This document shows, in pieces, positions 24,582-32,824 of a stretch of DNA of 47,257 nt; position 1 is the stretch's first letter, and every line of letters begins with the position of its first letter. A program made the position numbers and the translations under genes. The DNA comes from Deltaproteobacteria bacterium (GTDB lineage: Bacteria; Myxococcota_A; UBA9160; UBA6930). A model generated the notes under the pieces. It ran no database searches and was not told the origin of the DNA. It saw only the letters and a program-made list of their open reading frames with translations. The stretch lies in NCBI GenBank assembly GCA_029261775.1, contig JAJDAR010000298.1, forward strand, positions 1 to 47,257. Direction: 5' to 3'.

Positions 24582-25379
24582 TCAGTCGGTGTAGGGCGCC
24601 CAGCGGGGCTTGCGCTTCTCGAAGAACGACTTCGGACCTTCGAGCTGGTCCGGGTGGTCGGCATGGGCCTCGAGCTGTTCGTACGCCCGGTCCAGCCCCT
24701 CCTCGAGCCCGTGGTCGAGGCTCTCCCAGATCGCGCGCTTGCTGCGGGCCAGCGCGGTGGGCGAATGCTCGGAAATCTTCGCGGCCAGCTCGCGCGCGCG
24801 GGGCATCAGCTCGACCGCAGGGAGGATCTCGCCGATCAGGCCCACCCGCAGTGCCTCTTCGGCTCCCATCCGCTCCGCTCCACCCAGCAGCGTGAGTCGG
24901 AACACGGTCTCGAGCGGGATCCTGCGCGAGAGACCCACCGGCTCGAGGCCTGCGACGGTTCCCACCTTGACGTGGGTATCGAAGAAGGTCGCGGTGTCGG
25001 CCGCGATCACGAGCTCGCTGTCCGCCACGAAGTGGAAGCCGCCGCCGACACACATGCCGTTGATGGCCGTGATCACCGGCTTCCAGCAGCGGTTCTGGAG
25101 GGCGGTGATCTGGCTGTAGGGCGCTTCCTGGCGGGGGACCTTCGCGAACTTCTGGCTGTCTCCCGCCGCCGTCGAGCTGATGTCCCAGCCCGTGCAGAAG
25201 GCCTTGTCGCCGGCGCCGGTCACGATCACGCAGACGACGTCATCGTCGCTCTTGATCTCGTTCCAGAGCCGGCGCAGCTCCATCGCCATGTCGTAGTCGA
25301 AGGCGTTGCGCGCGGCCGGGTTGTCGAGCGTGATCGTGGCGAAGCGCTCGCTCTTCTCGTATCGGACCTTGTCGCTCAA
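24582..25379 (-). CDS. Enoyl-CoA hydratase family protein (crotonase)
   Basis: A 265-residue crotonase: TLDNPAARNAFDYDMAMELRR, GAGDKAFCTGWDISSTAAGD and AINGMCVGGGFHFVADSELV. The start is probably TTG at 25379 (MSDKVRYEKSERF) because AGGAGAGG lies directly upstream; a TTG at 25400 is open but has no such site. It is the last gene of a run with the two ACADs (50 nt before), and the PQQ gene follows 39 nt later. Confidence 0.88.
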   Translation of the reverse strand: MSDKVRYEKSERFATITLDNPAARNAFDYDMAMELRRLWNEIKSDDDVVCVIVTGAGDKAFCTGWDISSTAAGDSQKFAKVPRQEAPYSQITALQNRCWKPVITAINGMCVGGGFHFVADSELVIAADTATFFDTHVKVGTVAGLEPVGLSRRIPLETVFRLTLLGGAERMGAEEALRVGLIGEILPAVELMPRARELAAKISEHSPTALARSKRAIWESLDHGLEEGLDRAYEQLEAHADHPDQLEGPKSFFEKRKPRWAPYTD

Positions 25380-25428
25380 CGACCTCTCCTCGCAATGCAA
25401 GGTTGAAAGGAACGTCCCCCTTCCGGGT

Positions 25429-26403
25429 TCAGGCGGCGAGGCGGGCGGCGACGCGTTCGGCGTGGGTCGGGATGGTGCCGAAGGCGTTCTCGAGCACGAA
25501 GGTGCGCTTGAGGTAGTAGTGCGGGGGCAGCTCCCAGGTGTAGCCCATGCCGCCGTAGATCTGGACGCACTTGCGCGCGTTGTGCATGGCCGCCTCGCCG
25601 GCGACCACCTTGGCCGAGGAAACGGCGCGTACGACGTCGCCGACGGTCGGATCGTCGAGGGTCGCGCCCGCCGCGTAGACCGCGTAGCGCGCCTGGCTCG
25701 CCTTCACGTAGCAGTCCGCCAGGAGGTGCTTGATCGCCTGGAAGGAGCCGATCGGGCGGTCGAACTGCTCGCGGGTCCTGGCGTATTCGGTGGCGTAGTC
25801 GAGGGTCAGCTCGGCGATGCCGAGCATCTGCGCGGCGGCCAGCAGGGCACCCTCCACCGCGAAGCGCTCGGCGTCGTCGGCCCCGGCGATTCGCTCGCCC
25901 TTCGGCAGCTCCGAGACGTGGAGCATCGGCGTCAGGGGGTCGAGCGGGATGCCGACCGGCCGCCCCTCGAGGCTCGTCGCTTCCACGCGATCGATGCCGT
26001 CGCTCCTCAGCAGGAGCAGCACGTCGAGGTCCGCTCCGTACTCGACCAGGAGCGGGTCCGAGCTCGGGTGCGTGAGATCCAATCCGCCGACCACGGTCTC
26101 GCCGGTCGCCGAGCCAGCGACCAGGGAGGCGGCGAGGTGGCTCCAGATCAGCGGGCCCGGCACCAGCCGCCGGCCGAGCTCCTGGAAGGCGATCGCTGCC
26201 TCGACCATGCCGAGCTCCACCCCGCCCTCGGCCTCGGGCAGGCGCAGCGCGAACACGCCCATCTCGGCGAGCTCGCTCCAGGCTTCGCGCGTGAACGGCT
26301 GCTTCTCGATCTCCGGCACACGGTCGAACCCGTACCGGCCCTCGACGAAGGACCGCAGGCCCTCCTGCAGCGCGAGCTGGTCTTCGTTCGGCTGGAAGTC
26401 CAC
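25429..26403 (-). CDS. Acyl-CoA dehydrogenase, beta type
   Basis: A 324-residue ACAD-fold protein, shorter than the usual 380 because its middle beta-domain is reduced. It has YARTREQFDRPIGSFQAIKH and CVQIYGGMGYTWELPPHYYL, the FAD-contact motifs, but neither the C-terminal nor the LxxER-type catalytic Glu. This matches beta subunits of alpha2-beta2 ACADs such as FadE27/FadE29. It starts with GTG 18 nt after its alpha partner, with AGGAG upstream. Confidence 0.88.
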   Translation of the reverse strand: MDFQPNEDQLALQEGLRSFVEGRYGFDRVPEIEKQPFTREAWSELAEMGVFALRLPEAEGGVELGMVEAAIAFQELGRRLVPGPLIWSHLAASLVAGSATGETVVGGLDLTHPSSDPLLVEYGADLDVLLLLRSDGIDRVEATSLEGRPVGIPLDPLTPMLHVSELPKGERIAGADDAERFAVEGALLAAAQMLGIAELTLDYATEYARTREQFDRPIGSFQAIKHLLADCYVKASQARYAVYAAGATLDDPTVGDVVRAVSSAKVVAGEAAMHNARKCVQIYGGMGYTWELPPHYYLKRTFVLENAFGTIPTHAERVAARLAA

Positions 26404-26421
26404 GGAGGCTCCTCGCCGCGC

Positions 26422-27615
26422 CTAGCGCGGCTCCTTGGGCAGCTTGAGGATGCGTTCGGAGATGATGTTTCGCTGGATCTGCGAGCTGCCCGCCGCGATC
26501 GTCAGCGAGAGCGTGTTCAGGAACTTGTCGACGATGCGCTCGCTCGGGAGATCCGGGCCCACGTCCTCGCGCACCAGACCGGCGCGGCCGAGCAGCCGGG
26601 TGCCGGTCTCGTAGATGCGCTGGTTCAGCTCGGTGAAGCCGAGCTTGATCGCCGAGCCGTCGAGACCCGGAATGCCGGTCTTCGCCGTCTCCGAGATCGA
26701 GAACTTGATCCACGCCCAGAGTGACTCGACCTCGGCGGAGAGGTGACCGATCTCCTGACGCAAAGCCCTGTCGTCCCAGGCCGCCGCGTCGTCGCGGGTG
26801 ATGCGTTTGGCGAGCCGCGCCAGCTCCTCGAGGAAGCTCTGCAGCTCGATGATGTCCGCAGCCCAGGCGCTGCCCCGCTCGAAGCGCAGGGTGACGTTCG
26901 TGATGCGCCAGCCGTCGTTCTCCGCGCCGACCAGGTTCTCGGCGGGGATCCACACGTCCTGGAGGAAGACCTCGCTGAAGTCGATCTCCCCGAGCAACGT
27001 CGGCAGCGGCCGGATCTCGATCCCGTCGAGATCCATGGGCATGATCATCCAGCTGATGCCGCGATGCTTCGGCGCGTCGGGGTTGGTGCGCACCAGCAGC
27101 TCGCAGTACTCGGCCGCATGGGCGAAGGAGGTCCAGATCTTGTGGCCGTTGACCACGTAGTGGTCGCCGTCGCGCACCGCCGTCGTCGAGAGGGAGGCCA
27201 GATCGGACCCGGAGTTCGGCTCCGAGAAGCCCTGGCACCAGACCTCCTCGCCGCGCAGGATCCGGGGCAGATGGGTGGTCTTCTGCCGCTCGTCGCCCTC
27301 GGCGATCACGGTCGGGCCGCCATGGCGGATGCCGACGAAGTTCATGCCGATGTAGGGCGCCCGCGCCCGGGCCATCTCCTCGTAGTAGACGAGCTCCTCG
27401 GTGAGGGTGGCGCCGCGCCCGCCGTACTCCTTGGGCCAGTTGACGCCGGCGTAGCCCGCATCGAACAGCTTGCGCTGCCAGCCGGTGTCGTACTCGCGCC
27501 GCGCCGCCCAGTCCTCGCGACCGGGCGGATCCCCGTGCTTCGGGACCTCCTCTGCGAACCAGTCGCGCAGCTCGCGGCGGAACTTCTCGTCGGCTTCGGA
27601 GTATCGGAGATCCAC
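26422..27615 (-). CDS. Acyl-CoA dehydrogenase, alpha type
   Basis: A 397-residue ACAD: SEPNSGSDLASLSTTAVRD (131-149), VVNGHKIWTSFAHAAEYCEL, catalytic Glu most likely at 246 (LRFERGSAW), and IAAGSSQIQRNIISERILKL at the C-terminus. With the downstream beta gene it should form a heterotetramer of the ChsE type. These desaturate steroid or branched side-chain CoA esters in actinobacteria. The start is GTG at 27615. No Shine-Dalgarno precedes it, but TATCGT ends 6 nt upstream, so its mRNA may be leaderless. It is the first gene under the operator at 27621-27641. Confidence 0.9.
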   Translation of the reverse strand: MDLRYSEADEKFRRELRDWFAEEVPKHGDPPGREDWAARREYDTGWQRKLFDAGYAGVNWPKEYGGRGATLTEELVYYEEMARARAPYIGMNFVGIRHGGPTVIAEGDERQKTTHLPRILRGEEVWCQGFSEPNSGSDLASLSTTAVRDGDHYVVNGHKIWTSFAHAAEYCELLVRTNPDAPKHRGISWMIMPMDLDGIEIRPLPTLLGEIDFSEVFLQDVWIPAENLVGAENDGWRITNVTLRFERGSAWAADIIELQSFLEELARLAKRITRDDAAAWDDRALRQEIGHLSAEVESLWAWIKFSISETAKTGIPGLDGSAIKLGFTELNQRIYETGTRLLGRAGLVREDVGPDLPSERIVDKFLNTLSLTIAAGSSQIQRNIISERILKLPKEPR

Positions 27616-27620
27616 GGCAT

Positions 27621-27650
27621 TACGATACTCCGCGTATCGTTATTGAGCAA
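27621..27650 (-). promoter_or_regulatory. Leaderless promoter with operator, second copy of the 6.56-kb site
   Basis: An inverted repeat with perfect arms ACGATAC (27622-27628) and GTATCGT (27634-27640) around TCCGC. The 19-nt core is 16/19 identical to 6560-6578. On the minus strand TTGCTC (27650-27645), a 17-nt gap and TATCGT (27627-27622) give a plausible promoter, with the -10 box 6 nt from the GTG start. The operator covers spacer and -10, so a bound repressor would block polymerase. Confidence 0.7.
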
Positions 27651-27663
27651 GGGCGAGAGCCGC

Positions 27664-28500
27664 TCAGCCCAGGTACGCCGCGTAGTCGTCGAGAACCGGC
27701 ATCACCTCGTCCCGCGGCCCCGACGGGATCCGCAACGCCACCTCGGTCATCCCGTTCTCGGCGTAGTACGCGAGCTTCGCCTCGTCGGGAAACACCCCGA
27801 ACGGAACGAAGTGCAGCGCCGCGAAGTCGCGCTTCGCCTCGTCCATCGCCCGTCGCAGCGCCTCGAGGGCCTGCTTCATCCCGGCCCCTCCGATCGGCAT
27901 CCAGCCGTCGCCGTACTCGGCGATCTGGCGGAAGAGCGTGGGGCCCGGTGCGCCGCCCAGCAGGACCGGCGGCCGCGGCTGCTGCACGGGCTTGGGCCAC
28001 ATCCAGCTCGGCTCGAAGCGCACGAACTCGCCCTGGTAGGAGGCCTCCTCCTTCGACCACAGCTCCTGCATGGCCAGCATCACCTCGCGCACGTGGGCAC
28101 GGCGACGCTTCGGGTCGATGCCGTGGTTCTCCATCTCCTCGTGGTTCCAGCCGAAGCCGATCCCGAGCACGAAGCGGCCCCCGGAGATCCAGTCGATGCT
28201 GGCGATCGTCTTCGCCAGGGCGATCGGGTCGTGCTGGGCGACCAGCGCGATGCCGGTGCCGAGCCGCAGCCGTTCGGTCACCGCGGCAGCCGCCGCCAGG
28301 GCCACGTAGGGGTCGGGGCTGCGGCGATACTCCTCGCCGAGGGTGGGCGTCCCGGTGGGTGCCGGCGTCCGGCGGCTCGAGGGGATGTGGGTGTGCTCGG
28401 GCAGGTAGAGCGAGTGGAAGCCGCGGGCCTCCGCCTCCCGGGCCAGATCCACGGGGGACATGGCGAGGTCGGTGGCATGGAAGGCGAGACCGATCTTCAC
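27664..28500 (-). CDS. F420-dependent LLM-class oxidoreductase (TIGR03619-like)
   Basis: A 278-residue luciferase-like monooxygenase-fold protein. MKIGLAFHATDLAMSPVDLA, SLYLPEHTHIPSSRRTP, GRFVLGIGFGWNHEEMENHG and DPKRRRAHVREVMLAMQELW are typical of the TIGR03619 F420-dependent subfamily. The start is GTG at 28500. Substrate unknown. It is divergent from the indolepyruvate oxidoreductase gene, with a KstR-like palindrome between. Its stop lies 48 nt before the ACAD operon and its operator. Confidence 0.88.
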   Translation of the reverse strand: MKIGLAFHATDLAMSPVDLAREAEARGFHSLYLPEHTHIPSSRRTPAPTGTPTLGEEYRRSPDPYVALAAAAAVTERLRLGTGIALVAQHDPIALAKTIASIDWISGGRFVLGIGFGWNHEEMENHGIDPKRRRAHVREVMLAMQELWSKEEASYQGEFVRFEPSWMWPKPVQQPRPPVLLGGAPGPTLFRQIAEYGDGWMPIGGAGMKQALEALRRAMDEAKRDFAALHFVPFGVFPDEAKLAYYAENGMTEVALRIPSGPRDEVMPVLDDYAAYLG

Positions 28501-28606
28501 GGCGAACCTCGGGTGACAGGCCGTCGGGCGGGCGGGATCATTGGCCGAAGCCGACCCGACCGCAAGCGGACCCCGCCCCTGCCTGACGCCCGGGGGTGGA
28601 GCTATC

Positions 28607-28620
28607 TAGAACATGTTCTA
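28607..28620. promoter_or_regulatory. KstR-type palindrome TAGAACATGTTCTA
   Basis: A perfect 14-bp palindrome that fits TnnAACnnGTTnnA, the published consensus of the actinobacterial TetR regulator KstR. It lies 39 nt upstream of the ATG at 28659 and 107 nt from the divergent LLM start. A TCTAAT-like -10 overlaps its right end. It is probably a repressor site for one or both genes; which TetR protein binds here is unknown. Confidence 0.6.
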
Positions 28621-28658
28621 ATTTTCGCCTGCCGCGCCCCGCGGCCCCGGGAGACCCC

Positions 28659-31600
28659 ATGCCCCCCGTCGATCGGAGCTACGAGCTCGCGCACCGCTAC
28701 ACCCGGCAGCGCGGGCGGGTCTACCTGAACGGGGTGCAGGCCCTGGTGCGGCTTCCGCTGCTCCAGAAGGCCCGCGACGAGGCCGCCGGCCTCGACACCG
28801 CCGGCTTCATCTCCGGCTATCGGGGCTCGCCGCTCGGCACCTACGACATGGCGCTCTGGCAGGCCAAGGACCTGCTCGAGGCGAACGCGATCCGCTTCGA
28901 GCCGGGCGTGAACGAGGACCTGGCCGCGACCGCCGTCTGGGGCACCCAGCAAGCCGCCCTCCACCCGACCTCGCGACACGATGGGGTGTTCTCGATCTGG
29001 TACGGCAAGGGCCCGGGCGTCGACCGCTCCCTCGACCCGATCAAGCACGGCAACTACATGGGAACGGCGCGCCACGGCGGCGTGCTCGCCTTGTGTGGCG
29101 ACGACCCGGGCGCGAAGTCGTCCTCGATCGCCCACCAGAGCGAGCAGGCCCTGATCCACGCAGGCATTCCGATCCTCAACCCGTCGAACGTCCAGGACTA
29201 CCTCGACCTCGGCCAGTACGGCTTCGCGCTGTCCCGCTACTCCGGTTGCTGGGTCGGCTTCAAGTGCCTCACCGACACCGTCGACAGCGGCGCTTCGGTC
29301 GAGGTCGACCCCGACCGTGTGCAGCTCGTCGACCCCGACTTCGCGTTTCCCGACGCGGACCACCACGTCACGATGACCAACACCCTGGTGCTGATCGAGA
29401 CGCAGCTCTACCAGGTCAAGCTCCCGTCCGCGCAGGCCTTCGTGCGCGCGCACGGCCTCGACCGGGTGATCTGGGCCGGCGAGCGCAAGCGCCTCGGGAT
29501 CGTGACGACCGGCAAGGCCTACCTCGACGTGCGCCAGGCGCTGGCCGAGCTCGGCCTCGACGAGGGGCGCGCCGCAGAGCTCGGGCTGGCCCTCTACAAG
29601 GTCGCGATGCCGTGGCCGCTGGAGCCCGAGGGCGCGCGCGAGTTCTGCGCGGGGCGCGAGGACGTGCTCGTCGTCGAGGAGAAGCGACCGATCGTCGAGG
29701 AGCAGCTCGCCCGGCTGCTCTACAACCAGTCCCAGCGGCCCCGGCTGCTGGGCAAGCGCGACGAGCAGGGAGCTCCCCTGCTCTCGGAGGTCGGCGAGCT
29801 CGCACCCGCCGCCGTGCGCGAAGCCATCCGCAGCTGGCTCGTCTCGCGCATCCCCGAGATCGCCTCCTCCCTGCGGCCGGCACCGGTCCCTGCGCTGGTG
29901 GCGTCGCCGGGCCAGCTGACCCGGCTGCCGAGCTTCTGCTCCGGCTGCCCGCACAACAGCTCGACGGTCCTGCCCGAGGGCTCGACCGCGATGGGTGGCA
30001 TCGGCTGCCACGGCATGGCCACCTTCTTTCCCGAGCGACGCACCTACGGCGCGACCCACATGGGTGGTGAGGGCTCCAACTGGATCGGCCAGGCCCCGTT
30101 CATCGACATGCCCCACGTCTTCCAGAACATGGGCGACGGAACCTACTTCCACTCGGGGCTGCTCTCGATCCGCGCCTGCGTGGCCGCGGACGTCAACATC
30201 ACGTTCAAGATCCTGGTCAACGGCGCGGTCGCCATGACCGGCGGCCAGCCGATCGAGGGCGAGCCGATGGACGGCGAGATCACCTGCCCGGAGATCGCCC
30301 GGCAGCTCCTGGCCGAAGGCGTGAAGCGGGTCGTCGTGCTCTCGAACGAGCCGGACAAGTACGAGCGCGGCGCCTTTCCCAAGGGCGTGAGCATCCACGA
30401 CCGGGCGGAGCTGATCGCCGTGCAGAAGCAGCTCCGCGAGAACCCCGGCGTGACCGCGCTGCTCTACGACCAGACCTGCGCCGCCGAGGCGCGCCGCCTG
30501 CGCAAGCGCGGCGAGTTCCCGGACCCCGATCGGCGCATCGTGATCAACGAGCTGGTCTGCGAGGGCTGCGGCGACTGCAGCGTGCAGTCCAACTGCATCT
30601 CGATCGAGCCGGTCGAGACCGAGTTCGGTCGCAAGCGTCGGATCAACCAGTCCTCCTGCAACAAGGACTACTCCTGCCTGCAGGGCTACTGCCCGAGCTT
30701 CGTCTCGGTCGAGGGCGGTCGCTTGCGCCAGGCCGAGACCGAGACCGTGGGCGCGAACGAGCGGGGCCTGTTCGACGGACTGCCCGAGCCCGAGCTTCCG
30801 GATCTGGAGACCCCCTTCAACGTGCTGGTCGCGGGGATCGGCGGCACCGGCGTGGTCACGATCGGGGCGGTGCTGAGCATGGCGGCCCACCTGGAGGGCA
30901 AGGGCGCATCCGAGCTCGACGTCACGGGACTGGCGCAGAAGAACGGCCCGGTCACGAGCCACGTCCGCATCGCGGCCCGCCCCGACGCACTGCATGCCAC
31001 CCGCATCGGTGTCGCGGGCGCGGACACGGTGATCGGTTGCGACCCCGTCGTCACCACGAACCCCGAGAACCTGCCGAAGATCGCGACGAACACGACCGTC
31101 GTCCTCAATCGCCACGTCGCACCCACCTTCGAGTTCGCGCTCAATGCCGACCTCGACCTGTCGTCGCAAGGGATGGAGGAAGCGGTGCGCCAGGCCGCCG
31201 GCGAAGCCAACGCGCACGTCGTCCCCGCCACCGAGTGGGCCACGGCGCTGCTCGGGGACGCCATCGCGACCAACCTGTTCCTGCTGGGCTTCGCCTGGCA
31301 GCTCGGGCGCATCCCGGTCAGCCGGGAGTCCCTCGATCGGGCGATCGAGCTGAACGGTCGGGCCGTGGAGCTCAACCGAAGGGCCTTCGCCTGGGGGCGG
31401 CTGGCGGCGCATGATCCCGCCGCCGTCGAGCAGCGCGTGAAGCCCTTGCTGCGAGGTGCCGAGACCGCACCGGCGCAGCAGGATCTCGAATCCCTGATCG
31501 CGACGCGCGTCCCTTTCTTGACCGACTACCAGAGCGCCAGCTATGCCAGGCGCTACGAGCGGCTCGTTCGCCAGGTGGCCGAGCGGGAGCACGCGACGAC

Positions 31601-32132
31601 GGGCAGTGACGACCTGGCGCGCGCAGTGGCCCGCTACTACTTCAAGCTCCTGGCCTACAAGGACGAGTACGAGGTCTCGCGCCTCTACACCGACGGCGCC
31701 TTCCTGGAGCAGATCGAGCAGCAGTTCGAGGGCGAGCCCAAGTTGTCCTTCCACGTGACGATGCAGTTCGTCCCCGAGTGGCTGATCAAGCGGGACCCGG
31801 ACACCGGCCGCTCGCCCAAGTGGACCTTTCCGAAGGGCTTCATGGTCGCGGTGTGGAGGACCATCCGCGCCTTCAAGTTCCTGCGCGGGACCCCCTTCGA
31901 CCCCTTCGGTCGCACGGCCCACCGCAAGATGGAACGCCAGCTGATCGTCGACTACGAGAAGACCGTCGAGGAGCTGCTCGAGGGGCTGGACCGCGAGACC
32001 CTGCCGATCGCCGTCGAGATCGCCTGCCTGCCGGAGCTGATTCGCGGCTACGACACCGTCAAGGAGCGCCATTTCGAAGAGGCGATGTCGAAGCAGCACG
32101 AGCTGCTCGACCTGTTCCGCCGGCGGTCCTGA
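28659..32132 (+). CDS. Indolepyruvate:ferredoxin oxidoreductase family protein (fused IorA-IorB)
   Basis: A 1157-residue fused TPP enzyme that oxidatively decarboxylates 2-oxoacids (aryl or branched) to acyl-CoA with ferredoxin. Order: pyrimidine domain with FISGYRGSPLGTYDMALWQA; TPP-binding domain with NMGDGTYFHSG near 490; 4Fe-4S domain CEGCGDCSVQSNC (Cys634, 637, 640, 646) and SSCNKDYSCLQGYC; gamma domain from about 720 (VLVAGIGGTGVVTIGAVLS); and a C-terminal DUF6537-type part. Full length for the fused bacterial class. I start at ATG 28659, after GGGAGA, as an earlier in-frame start would translate the palindrome. It could feed acyl-CoA to the neighbouring ACADs. Confidence 0.93.
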   Translation: MPPVDRSYELAHRYTRQRGRVYLNGVQALVRLPLLQKARDEAAGLDTAGFISGYRGSPLGTYDMALWQAKDLLEANAIRFEPGVNEDLAATAVWGTQQAALHPTSRHDGVFSIWYGKGPGVDRSLDPIKHGNYMGTARHGGVLALCGDDPGAKSSSIAHQSEQALIHAGIPILNPSNVQDYLDLGQYGFALSRYSGCWVGFKCLTDTVDSGASVEVDPDRVQLVDPDFAFPDADHHVTMTNTLVLIETQLYQVKLPSAQAFVRAHGLDRVIWAGERKRLGIVTTGKAYLDVRQALAELGLDEGRAAELGLALYKVAMPWPLEPEGAREFCAGREDVLVVEEKRPIVEEQLARLLYNQSQRPRLLGKRDEQGAPLLSEVGELAPAAVREAIRSWLVSRIPEIASSLRPAPVPALVASPGQLTRLPSFCSGCPHNSSTVLPEGSTAMGGIGCHGMATFFPERRTYGATHMGGEGSNWIGQAPFIDMPHVFQNMGDGTYFHSGLLSIRACVAADVNITFKILVNGAVAMTGGQPIEGEPMDGEITCPEIARQLLAEGVKRVVVLSNEPDKYERGAFPKGVSIHDRAELIAVQKQLRENPGVTALLYDQTCAAEARRLRKRGEFPDPDRRIVINELVCEGCGDCSVQSNCISIEPVETEFGRKRRINQSSCNKDYSCLQGYCPSFVSVEGGRLRQAETETVGANERGLFDGLPEPELPDLETPFNVLVAGIGGTGVVTIGAVLSMAAHLEGKGASELDVTGLAQKNGPVTSHVRIAARPDALHATRIGVAGADTVIGCDPVVTTNPENLPKIATNTTVVLNRHVAPTFEFALNADLDLSSQGMEEAVRQAAGEANAHVVPATEWATALLGDAIATNLFLLGFAWQLGRIPVSRESLDRAIELNGRAVELNRRAFAWGRLAAHDPAAVEQRVKPLLRGAETAPAQQDLESLIATRVPFLTDYQSASYARRYERLVRQVAEREHATTGSDDLARAVARYYFKLLAYKDEYEVSRLYTDGAFLEQIEQQFEGEPKLSFHVTMQFVPEWLIKRDPDTGRSPKWTFPKGFMVAVWRTIRAFKFLRGTPFDPFGRTAHRKMERQLIVDYEKTVEELLEGLDRETLPIAVEIACLPELIRGYDTVKERHFEEAMSKQHELLDLFRRRS

Positions 32133-32145
32133 GGCGGCGCGGGCT

Positions 32146-32769
32146 TCAGCGCACCCAGGGCAGCACGCGGGCGCGCAGCCGCTCGGAGAGGCCCGGCGTC
32201 ACGTCCTCCTCGAAGTCATCGATGCCGAAGGTGAGCTGCAGCTCGCCGGGCGCGTGCTCGATCGAGAGCAGTCGCGTCTCCTCGGTGAGCGGCGGCAGGG
32301 GCAGGTAGGTCCGGAACAGCGAAGCCACGTAGTTGGGCACGCCCATGATCGAGGCGCGCCGCGGCTGCAGCACGAACCAGCCTCCCACGACCTGGAGCCC
32401 GGCTTCGATCTCTCCCACCGGGAAGCCCGCGATCTCGGTGTGGACCGAGAGGCTCCGCGAGCCCAGCTCCAGACGGAAGGGCAGCCGGAAGCGCTTGACC
32501 CACGCGTCGACCGCAGATTGCCCGACCGCCACCACGACCCGCGGTCGCTTGACCGCGATGTGCGCCGGCAGGCCCGGGCTGAAGCTCGCATGGTCGGCGA
32601 GCACGACCACGCGCTCGAGCGGCAGCCAGGCCGTGGCGAGGCCCTGGAACTCGAGCCGTGGCCCGGCGAAGGAGCCCCGCAACGAGTCCGCCGTGCTTCC
32701 CTGCCAGCTCGCCCGGACCGGGCGCTTCAAGAAGGTGCTGGCGACGCTGTCGATCGCATCCGAACGCAT
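32146..32769 (-). CDS. Possible LmeA/DUF2993-like lipid-binding protein
   Basis: A 207-residue protein without an obvious signal peptide. Its alternating beta pattern, LPFRLELGSRSLSVHTEIAG, VVGGWFVLQPRRASIMGVPN, and the end LRARVLPWV resemble the tubular lipid-binding DUF2993/LmeA group, which carries one lipid in a hydrophobic groove. Sequence likeness is weak. It is the third gene of the wax-ester synthase unit, 55 nt after the H1-like gene, so lipid binding would fit. It is convergent with the oxidoreductase (13 nt between stops). Confidence 0.5.
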   Translation of the reverse strand: MRSDAIDSVASTFLKRPVRASWQGSTADSLRGSFAGPRLEFQGLATAWLPLERVVVLADHASFSPGLPAHIAVKRPRVVVAVGQSAVDAWVKRFRLPFRLELGSRSLSVHTEIAGFPVGEIEAGLQVVGGWFVLQPRRASIMGVPNYVASLFRTYLPLPPLTEETRLLSIEHAPGELQLTFGIDDFEEDVTPGLSERLRARVLPWVR

Positions 32770-32824
32770 GGCGCTCTCCGGCTCCGGTCCTTCGGCTGCG
32801 AGCGACCCGAGGTCGGGCCCGTGG

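Noticed and set aside
28596-28658. Upstream extension of the indolepyruvate oxidoreductase start
   Set aside because: It would translate the KstR-type palindrome, has no ribosome-binding site, and family homology starts at the ATG at 28659.
28602-32099. Very long open frame antisense to the indolepyruvate oxidoreductase gene
   Set aside because: It is a GC-bias shadow: no family motifs, His/Arg/Glu-rich translation, and complete overlap with a gene rich in exact family motifs.
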